NCBI GenBank assembly: GCA_949294185.1
Contig: CASFGA010000006.1
Coordinates: 246,726-310,725 of the forward strand
DNA: 64,000 bases
Source: an uncultured Bacteroides sp.
GTDB taxonomy: Bacteria > Bacteroidota > Bacteroidia > Bacteroidales > Bacteroidaceae
Reading direction: 5' to 3'
The notes under the pieces were generated by a model. It saw only the letters and a program-made list of their open reading frames with translations, made no database searches and was not told the DNA's origin. Shown one piece after another: positions 57,530 to 64,000 of the stretch. Made by a program: the position numbers and the translations under genes. Each line of letters begins with the position of its first letter. Positions within the stretch are counted from its first letter, which is position 1.

Positions 57530-58603
57530 ATGAAAAATCCGTTTAAGTTTGGAACTGTGGTGGAAGACGATTTTTTTACTGATCGTGTCAGAGAAGTGAA
57601 ATATGTACGGCAAATAATGGAAAGTGACAACCATCTGATACTACTCAGTCCCAGACGTTTTGGAAAGACAAGCCTGATAACAAAAGCTGTCAAGCAGACG
57701 GACAGGCCGGTTATCATGATTAATATACAGTCGGTAACTTCCACTACAGAATTGCTGGCCTTATTATTGAAGCGTATCTTCAAGCTGTTTCCCCTTGAAA
57801 AAATCAAGCATCAGATACTGAATTTCCGCTTTATCCCCATTCTTTCCGTAAATCCGATGACAGATGGCATGGATATCTCGTTTCAACCGGATGTAAAAGC
57901 GGACATTCTTTTGGAAGATGTGTTCTCTTTGATGGAAAAGTTGGGAGAAAAAGAAAAGATGCTCGTAATCTTCGACGAATTTCAAGAGATAACAGGACTG
58001 GAAAAGAACCTGGATAAAAAGTTACGCTCCATCATGCAAATGCAGAAGAGAGTGAATTATGTTTTTCTGGGAAGCCAGGAATCCATGATGGAGGAAATAT
58101 TCGAGAAGAAAAAGTCACCTTTCTATCACTTCGGAATCCTTATGAGACTGGACAGAATCCCATACGCGGATTTCTTTTCATATATAAAGGAACGGCTTAT
58201 GCCTCTGTGTGAAACGGAATGTGAGTCTGTTGCCAAAAAGATTCTTGACTTCACCAACTGTCATCCGTATTACAGTCAGCAGCTGGCCTTTCAGGTATGG
58301 AACATGCTGGAGTGCGGTCTGTCTGCCCAAGATGTCGTAGCCCAAGCGGTGGAAGAGCTGACCCAACTGCACGACTTTGATTATGAAAGACTTTGGATGA
58401 CTATGAACAAAACGGACAAACGCGTCCTTATCCTGCTGGCCCAAAAGAAGGGATCACCTCTCGAGAGCGGACAAAACATGGCTACGAGCACGGCTTTCAG
58501 TGCCTTAAAGCGGCTTTCAAGGCAAGGTTATGTTATTAAAAACAACAGATATGAAATAGATGACCCGTTTTTCGACCGATGGATTCAGAAGCATACGGAA
58601 TAA
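57530..58603 (+). CDS. AAA-type ATPase of the archaeal ATPase (PF01637) group
   Basis: This 357-residue protein has a P-loop SPRRFGKTS (40-48), Walker B MLVIFDEFQE (144-153) with D149/E150, and a sensor-like FLGSQESMM near 179-187. The C-terminal 70 residues form a winged-helix-like region (STAFSALKRLSRQGYV). Such ATPases occur in many copies in Bacteroidales and archaea; their function is unknown. The earlier in-frame start at 57497 lies inside the promoter box, so 57530 is used. It is the only plus-strand gene between two SusCD operons and looks like an inserted unit with its own promoter and terminator. Confidence 0.88.
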   Translation: MKNPFKFGTVVEDDFFTDRVREVKYVRQIMESDNHLILLSPRRFGKTSLITKAVKQTDRPVIMINIQSVTSTTELLALLLKRIFKLFPLEKIKHQILNFRFIPILSVNPMTDGMDISFQPDVKADILLEDVFSLMEKLGEKEKMLVIFDEFQEITGLEKNLDKKLRSIMQMQKRVNYVFLGSQESMMEEIFEKKKSPFYHFGILMRLDRIPYADFFSYIKERLMPLCETECESVAKKILDFTNCHPYYSQQLAFQVWNMLECGLSAQDVVAQAVEELTQLHDFDYERLWMTMNKTDKRVLILLAQKKGSPLESGQNMATSTAFSALKRLSRQGYVIKNNRYEIDDPFFDRWIQKHTE

Positions 58604-58611
58604 TCCGGAAG

Positions 58612-58654
58612 CAAACAAGCGGGGCTGCCTTAAAAAGGCAGCCCCGCTTGTTTG
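58612..58654. terminator. Strong bidirectional terminator after the ATPase gene
   Basis: A perfect 20-bp stem (starting caaacaagcgggg, 58612-58631, pairing with 58635-58654) has a 3-nt loop. It separates the ATPase gene from the convergent lipoprotein gene and serves both. Confidence 0.9.
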
Positions 58655-58668
58655 TTTTTCTCCGACCA

Positions 58669-59160
58669 TCAGATCAGATTGTCTTCCTGGAAACCTGTAC
58701 GACGGAATCCTTCAATCGTATAGACCGTTCCGTCTTCCAGTTCAAGTGTGAACGAAATCTTGTCGGCCGGCATCCCGCTCGGAGTTGTAGCCGCACCTTC
58801 CTCCACTTTTCCATTGGTAACCTTTATCTTTGCAGGAGCATCTTCTTCCGAAGCCAACATATTGTCGGAAAAATCAGCCATCGTAAAGGTACGGGCATCA
58901 TATTCTACCGCCATTTTTGCCTTATAGACAAACGGAGCTTCACCGCCTGCTTCGATAAACATTTCCGTAGTCACATTGGCGGCTGTATTGTATGTATACA
59001 CCATGAAGTAGCCGCTCTGCGTCCCGTTTGCATCGGTGGCAGACACCATCCAGTCGCCCGCCATCTTCTCGACAGCAGTACCTCCCGGTTCCGTTTCATT
59101 GTCACAAGCAGTCAGGGCAAACGCCAAAACCGCGAATAAAAAGAATATATATTTTTTCAT
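58669..59160 (-). CDS. Lipid-binding-like lipoprotein of the third SusCD operon
   Basis: This 163-residue lipoprotein (lipobox LTAC, C19) probably belongs to the putative lipid-binding group often found at the end of SusCD operons in Bacteroidales: GDWMVSATDANG, then beta strands. The start at 59160 gives a proper signal peptide and lies 16 bp after the upstream stop; the longer frame to 59190 would overlap that gene. It ends 14 bp from the strong terminator. The function is unknown. Confidence 0.75.
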   Translation of the reverse strand: MKKYIFFLFAVLAFALTACDNETEPGGTAVEKMAGDWMVSATDANGTQSGYFMVYTYNTAANVTTEMFIEAGGEAPFVYKAKMAVEYDARTFTMADFSDNMLASEEDAPAKIKVTNGKVEEGAATTPSGMPADKISFTLELEDGTVYTIEGFRRTGFQEDNLI

Positions 59161-59176
59161 ATCCGTCATTCGTTTT

Positions 59177-59935
59177 TTATTCTCCTTCAATATCTTTTTT
59201 TGCTACTATATGGAATGTTTTTCCATCATAAGCAGCATCCCATTCTAATGTATACTCACCTCCGTCTGAAGCAATGCTGAGATTCGTAACGGTTACAGAC
59301 TTTTTGTCTTCCAATTCGATGCTGTTACTTTTCAGAAAATTGATGGCCGAATTTTCATTTGCATCAAAAGCCTGCACGAGATTGACATCCGCAGCCGCTG
59401 CATAGTCACCGCCCTTGCCTTCCTGTTGGTCATACAGTCCGCCCAAAAAGTCGGAAACGGAGAAGATACCAGTGGCTATCTTTTCTATATCGATGGACAG
59501 CACGTTTTCAAAAGCCAGACCAGAATCGGAACAGGTACTTGCCGTATTGTCGACTGTATAAGAACCTGAAATGTCTGTAGTGACAGCTGAATTTACCACG
59601 TAGACCGTCTGGGTGGCAGTAGTGGCAAAACCGTCTGCATTCTCGGCAGAATAAGAGATGGGATAAATGCCTATTTTGGTTGCATCCACATCATCTATCC
59701 CTTTGACCGTAACCTTACTCTTCACATCCTCGCCGTTTTCTGTCGCCGCATACTCGGGAGCGACAAACGGGGTATTGATCTGATGTTCGATTGCATTCCC
59801 GTCCAAAGCGTTTCCGTCGGGCAACGTAAAGACAACATAATAGGTCAGACGCGAATTATCCTCCACAGAATCGTTGCAGGACATAAAGCCAAACGCACCT
59901 GCACATACCATTAAACTATATAATATCTTTTTCAT
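59177..59935 (-). CDS. DUF5012-like surface lipoprotein
   Basis: This 252-residue lipoprotein (lipobox FMSC, C20) occupies the SusE-like position after susD. The N-terminal half looks like an immunoglobulin-type domain (about 30-115, ending QTVYVVNSAV), and the rest is acidic beta-rich sequence. Members of this group are thought to sit on the cell surface and help bind ligand. The family assignment is tentative. Confidence 0.7.
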   Translation of the reverse strand: MKKILYSLMVCAGAFGFMSCNDSVEDNSRLTYYVVFTLPDGNALDGNAIEHQINTPFVAPEYAATENGEDVKSKVTVKGIDDVDATKIGIYPISYSAENADGFATTATQTVYVVNSAVTTDISGSYTVDNTASTCSDSGLAFENVLSIDIEKIATGIFSVSDFLGGLYDQQEGKGGDYAAAADVNLVQAFDANENSAINFLKSNSIELEDKKSVTVTNLSIASDGGEYTLEWDAAYDGKTFHIVAKKDIEGE

Positions 59936-59961
59936 ATCACACTTTTCTAAATGAACATTTA

Positions 59962-61458
59962 TTATTTATCCCACCATACCGGTGTATCCAACTCGGGAGA
60001 TTCGGGTGCATTGGGGTTATAAAGCACGGCATCCAACGGATAGAAAATCCGTTTTACCGCCCGTCTGTCTCCCAAATCATTCGTCCAGGGATAGATGAAG
60101 TCGCCGGCGTTGTACAGGCTTGCATTATCTTCACGATGTTCGAATATATAGGCAGCCGTCTGATCTGAGAAGCTCGGACAATCCGTGCGGCGCGCTTCAC
60201 TCCAAGCTTCCATGTGATCCATATAGAACAGAGCTACCCATTTCTGCATATAGATAAGGTGAAGCTTCTCGTCTGTCGTACCGTTCCACATTACATTGTT
60301 GTTGAAAGTTGAATTTCTCTTTACACCACGCACGGCAAAGTCGGCATCTATACCCGCATTGAAAGCAGTCTCCGCAGCCGCATCATTGTTCAAATACTTC
60401 AAGAATACTTCAGCCTTCAAGAATTGCAGTTCGGCCTGAGTGAAAAAACAAACCGGCTTGGTCGCGCCGACCGTATAGTCAATGCCGCTTACATGCTTGT
60501 TCATCCAAAGATTCGCATTGCCCAACACCCTTCTGGTCTCAGTCTTTCCGCCGGGGATCTGACCAACATAAGTTTGTGTAGCTTCCGCCTTGCTGATGCC
60601 ATAGCTGATGCGCGGGTCTCCCGTTGCTTCCAGATAAGAAATCAGCGGATAAGCCACGCAGTGATTGCCTGTCAGTCCCATCGCGTTGGTTTCATACCAC
60701 GGGTTGCGTTTGTTGGATTCATTAGAATAAGCGTCGAAATCAATGTCGCCCGTAAAGAATGTTCCGTTTTGTACCAGATCTTTCACTTTGGCTTCATAAC
60801 CGGAAGCGTCTACACCCCCTTGTATCAACCGCAGATACATGCGCAAACGAAGTGCGTTGGCAAATCCTCTCCACTGATCCATATCGCCGTCCAGCATCAG
60901 GTCGTCGCTGTCCATCGCCGAAGTGGCGGTCAATTCAGCTTCTGCCGCATCCATCTCGTCCAACACCCCGACATAAACCGAGCTTCCTTCATCCCATTTC
61001 GGGTTTAAGGCTTCCTCTCCCAGCAAAGCTTCCGTATACGGACAGCGGTCGAAATTGTCGACCAACACTTGGAATATATAGGTACGCAGCACGGTGGCGG
61101 CAAAACGGTCGGCCGGATTTTCACTCTTGTCCAATACCTCCTTCAAGTCTTTCAATGCGCCTGCGGTCAGATTTGAATAGGCATAATCCATAATGTCATC
61201 CGCCTCCTTGAAACTGTAGGTCGCAAGATTGTCATATTGCGAGGCTTCCGGGCGCTGTTCGAAATATTGAGCGAAGAAACCGGCATAATTATATATCTGT
61301 CCTCCGATATGTGATGCTGTCAAAGTCTGCGCGGCAGGGAATATAAGGTCGGCTGTCACCTGATCATTCATCGGATAGTCTGGGTCGTCGTTGATATCCA
61401 AGTCGCAACCACTCAGCACTCCTGCCATCAAAGTTGTATATAATAATAGTTTTTTCAT
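59962..61458 (-). CDS. SusD/RagB-family lipoprotein (SusD-like_2 type)
   Basis: This 498-residue outer membrane lipoprotein (lipobox LSGC, C18) begins DLDINDDPDYPMNDQVTADL and ends SPELDTPVWWDK, typical of the SusD-like_2 group. It follows the SusC gene by 21 bp and is followed by two small lipoprotein genes, forming a four-gene operon without enzymes. The ligand may be a peptide or glycan; the sequence does not tell. Confidence 0.9.
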   Translation of the reverse strand: MKKLLLYTTLMAGVLSGCDLDINDDPDYPMNDQVTADLIFPAAQTLTASHIGGQIYNYAGFFAQYFEQRPEASQYDNLATYSFKEADDIMDYAYSNLTAGALKDLKEVLDKSENPADRFAATVLRTYIFQVLVDNFDRCPYTEALLGEEALNPKWDEGSSVYVGVLDEMDAAEAELTATSAMDSDDLMLDGDMDQWRGFANALRLRMYLRLIQGGVDASGYEAKVKDLVQNGTFFTGDIDFDAYSNESNKRNPWYETNAMGLTGNHCVAYPLISYLEATGDPRISYGISKAEATQTYVGQIPGGKTETRRVLGNANLWMNKHVSGIDYTVGATKPVCFFTQAELQFLKAEVFLKYLNNDAAAETAFNAGIDADFAVRGVKRNSTFNNNVMWNGTTDEKLHLIYMQKWVALFYMDHMEAWSEARRTDCPSFSDQTAAYIFEHREDNASLYNAGDFIYPWTNDLGDRRAVKRIFYPLDAVLYNPNAPESPELDTPVWWDK

Positions 61459-61479
61459 ATATTCTGCTTGTTTGAATCA

Positions 61480-64000
61480 TTAAAATTTAACCTTCAGGTT
61501 GAAACCAAAGCGGCGTGAACTCGGATTGGAAGTGAATTCTCCGAAGTTTCCTTCCAGGTCGTTTCCGAATGAAGTCGTTTCCGGATCGATGAACGTGTTG
61601 CTCGACGGAGTCCATAAGAAGAGGTTGTTTCCATAGAACGACACTTGGATTCCCTGGAAAGGTGTCTTTGCCAACCACTTCTTGGGCAAATCCCATCCGA
61701 TCACCAACGAACGGAGCTTTACAAATGACTTGTCTATCAGATTATAGCTTCCCATATCCAGACCACCGTTTCCCCAGTACGCATAATAATTGGCACTCGA
61801 AATCGGTGTAGTGTTCTCAACATAAGTTACATTGCCCTGGCTGTCCGTTACCTTATTTACAGAGTTCGGCACGATGAAGGTGTTACGGTCGTTGTAAGCT
61901 GTCTGGATGGCGTTTCCAGTAAAGTAGTTGATGTCTTTCGTACGCGAATACATGATACCCCCTTTGCGGATATCGAAATCCACGCTCAATGAAACTCCTT
62001 TATACCTCAATGTCGTGGCAAGGCCCAACTGATAACGGTTGTTCATATCGCCGATAATCTCATAGTTGCTTGCAGCCTGCGGCAGACCAGTTGATGAGCT
62101 GACAACGATATGCCCTTCCGGGTCACGTTCGGCAACCTGTGCCTGGAATACTCCCACGGGATAACCGGTCATGGCATACATGGTAGTTCCGCCACTGAAT
62201 CCCCAAATAGATGCGGCACCGCCCAATTCTTCCGGCAGACTGATAACCTTACTCCAGTTTCGTGTAAAGTTCAGCGTGACATCCCAACTGAAATCGCGGG
62301 TTTCAATCGGAGTAACGTTGAAGAGCAACTCGACACCCTGATTGCGGATCTTACCCAAATTCATGTTTCTCAACGTATATCCCGTAAAAGGATCCATGTT
62401 GACATCCATAATCTGCTTGTCGGAATTACGGTTATAGTAGGCGGCATCGAAAGAAATACGGTTATGGAAGAACGCCATGTTCAGTCCGAATTCGTATTCG
62501 GTCGTCATTTCCGGACTCAGATACAGATTACCTAATGTATTGTCTGCCGTATATCCGTTTACACCCTTTAGAGGAAGTGTAACATATCCGAACGGAATGC
62601 GAGTAGGAGAAGATGATTCAGTGCCTCCCAACTGACGGTAAACAGAATTTACCATATACACATCCGCATCGTTACCCGTCTTACCCCAGCTTGCACGCAC
62701 CTTACCGAAGCTGATGACATCCTTCAAATCGTCGTCAAACAGTTCACTGAAAATAAAGCTGCCTGTCACACCCGGATAAAAGAAGCTGCGGTCGGAAGCT
62801 GGAAGTGTAGAAGACCAGTCGTTTCGGGCTGTAACCGTCACATACACCATGTTCTTCCAAGAGCCTTCAAACTGTCCGAACACACCCATCAGGCGGCGAA
62901 GCTCCTTGTTGGTGTTGATGACCGGAGTAGAAGGAGAGTTCGACAGGTTGAACCATGTCGGGATAGTCAGGTTTTCAACCGTAGCCTGTTGGTAAGAATA
63001 ACTGCGCTCGTTGCCGTTGAAACCGACCAAAGCATTGACATGAAAGTCGTTAATCGGCATATCGAAAGTAAGCAACAAGTCCTGATTGATTTCACGGCGG
63101 CGGGTTATCTTTTGTGTAAAGCTGCCATATTCACCGGCAAACGGACTGCTTGAGCCTTGTCCCACACCGTTAGGAGTTCCTTCATAGAAAAGAGCATACA
63201 GGTTGGGGACGCCTTGGTCTTGCTGTCCGGTGGTTGTATCCAGTCCCATACGGTAAGTGAACTTGAAATATTTCAGAAAATCATAGTCCAACTGGAATTT
63301 GCCGTAGAAACGCTCAGCTTCATAATCGTTCTGATAATTTTCCAGAATGTAGTAAGGGTTGGTTACACCGTAAGGAGTAAAGTAATACCCCGGCGTATTG
63401 AACGGGTCATTCAGGTCGGCCAGACTTTCGATGTTGATATCGCGGGGAATCTGATAGATGGAGTTCAGCATTGACAAGCCTTGACCGGTCGTAGCAAACT
63501 TGTTCTTTTGGTTAGAATAGTTCAACGAAGTAGAAAACTTCAGGTGACCGATCGTATAGCTTCCGCGTCCGGAGAATGTGTACTTGTCATACGAGTCGGC
63601 ATCTGTAGGAATCATTCCGTCATCACTGATTTGAGAGAACGATACGAAGTAATCGCTCTTGTCTGTAGCTCCGTTAAACGACAGGCTGTTGCTGTAACGG
63701 AAACCTGTATCGAAGAAGTTTTTCACATTATCCTTTTGGGCTACATACGGCTTAATTTTTTGGGAATTGTTGTATACATTACCATAAAGCTGCATGGAGC
63801 CGTCGAAACGGGGACCCCAAGAGCCGTTTTCCAGCGTTGTATGGTCACCGCTCCATCCCATACCGAATTCATTCTGAAATTCCGGCAAGCGCAAAACGGT
63901 AGACCACTGCAATCCTCCGTTGTATTCAATGCCGAGGCCCGGGCCTTTCTTACCGGTCTTTGTCGTTATCATCACCACACCGTTTGCCGCGCGACTGCCG
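61480..64000 (-). CDS. SusC/RagA-family TonB-dependent transporter (partial, 5' end outside)
   Basis: About 840 codons of a SusC protein are visible, entering the window within the plug domain at GSRAANGVVMITTKTGKKG and running through the whole beta-barrel to FGFNLKVKF. The signal peptide, N-terminal domain and promoter lie beyond base 64000. It is the first gene of the operon that continues with the SusD gene 21 bp downstream. It is a different sequence type from the truncated SusC at 54320-57331. Confidence 0.93.
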   Translation of the reverse strand, partial: GSRAANGVVMITTKTGKKGPGLGIEYNGGLQWSTVLRLPEFQNEFGMGWSGDHTTLENGSWGPRFDGSMQLYGNVYNNSQKIKPYVAQKDNVKNFFDTGFRYSNSLSFNGATDKSDYFVSFSQISDDGMIPTDADSYDKYTFSGRGSYTIGHLKFSTSLNYSNQKNKFATTGQGLSMLNSIYQIPRDINIESLADLNDPFNTPGYYFTPYGVTNPYYILENYQNDYEAERFYGKFQLDYDFLKYFKFTYRMGLDTTTGQQDQGVPNLYALFYEGTPNGVGQGSSSPFAGEYGSFTQKITRRREINQDLLLTFDMPINDFHVNALVGFNGNERSYSYQQATVENLTIPTWFNLSNSPSTPVINTNKELRRLMGVFGQFEGSWKNMVYVTVTARNDWSSTLPASDRSFFYPGVTGSFIFSELFDDDLKDVISFGKVRASWGKTGNDADVYMVNSVYRQLGGTESSSPTRIPFGYVTLPLKGVNGYTADNTLGNLYLSPEMTTEYEFGLNMAFFHNRISFDAAYYNRNSDKQIMDVNMDPFTGYTLRNMNLGKIRNQGVELLFNVTPIETRDFSWDVTLNFTRNWSKVISLPEELGGAASIWGFSGGTTMYAMTGYPVGVFQAQVAERDPEGHIVVSSSTGLPQAASNYEIIGDMNNRYQLGLATTLRYKGVSLSVDFDIRKGGIMYSRTKDINYFTGNAIQTAYNDRNTFIVPNSVNKVTDSQGNVTYVENTTPISSANYYAYWGNGGLDMGSYNLIDKSFVKLRSLVIGWDLPKKWLAKTPFQGIQVSFYGNNLFLWTPSSNTFIDPETTSFGNDLEGNFGEFTSNPSSRRFGFNLKVKF

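Noticed and set aside
57313..57546. Plus-strand open frame of 77 codons before the ATPase gene
   Set aside because: It starts on non-ATG sequence inside the SusC remnant and runs through the ATPase promoter box. No protein family was recognised.

Overview
The window comes from a member of the order Bacteroidales, most likely Bacteroides or a close relative. The evidence is the many SusC/SusD pairs, a hybrid two-component regulator, an N-succinylornithine-type transcarbamylase, lipoproteins with the usual Bacteroidales signal peptides, and promoters of the Bacteroides -7 type (TAnnTTTG) in front of many genes. No rRNA, tRNA, CRISPR array, transposase or integrase was recognised.

From 1 to 32.7 kb the content is mainly core chromosome. 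In order it holds an MlaE/MlaF lipid ABC transporter pair; a minus-strand series yceD-rpmF-fabH-era-der; a secreted GH2 beta-galactosidase; a lytic transglycosylase with two small genes; proA and an argF'-type transcarbamylase; two FKBP prolyl isomerases; a cysteine-free sirtuin; a rubredoxin too short for most ORF cut-offs; pta-ackA; lrgAB; cdaA-folP; murF; a THUMP-like methyltransferase; an FtsX/MacB-type permease with its ATPase; an M28 peptidase; a DUF3256 protein; an M23/LysM peptidase; and a DUF4833 protein. A 659-bp gap between the convergent lrgB and cdaA holds a cluster of DnaA-box-like sites, a possible micro-operon, a nested palindrome and a Z-DNA-prone tract.

From 32.7 to 45.9 kb lies a complete fructan utilisation locus on the minus strand: susC, GH32, susD, a GH172-family (DUF2961) enzyme, an MFS sugar transporter, fructokinase and the HTCS regulator. 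Together they can bind, import, hydrolyse and phosphorylate fructans and fructose. GH32 sits between susC and susD, and a 16-bp hairpin without a U tract separates susD from the GH172 gene.

From 46 to 64 kb are thiol-redox proteins flanking yaaA, a DUF4954 gene coupled to hflX, and two further SusC/SusD operons. The first of these has a SusC that lost its start codon, signal peptide and most of its N-terminal domain. The missing part is replaced by about 200 bp of unrelated sequence and an AAA ATPase gene with its own promoter and terminator. The second SusC runs off the right edge.

Two themes run across the window. One is a set of intergenic nested palindromes (long outer arms around an inner hairpin). 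The other is intrinsic terminators placed only 20-30 nt in front of the next co-directional gene in the rpmF-fabH-era series, which suggests attenuation or RNA processing.
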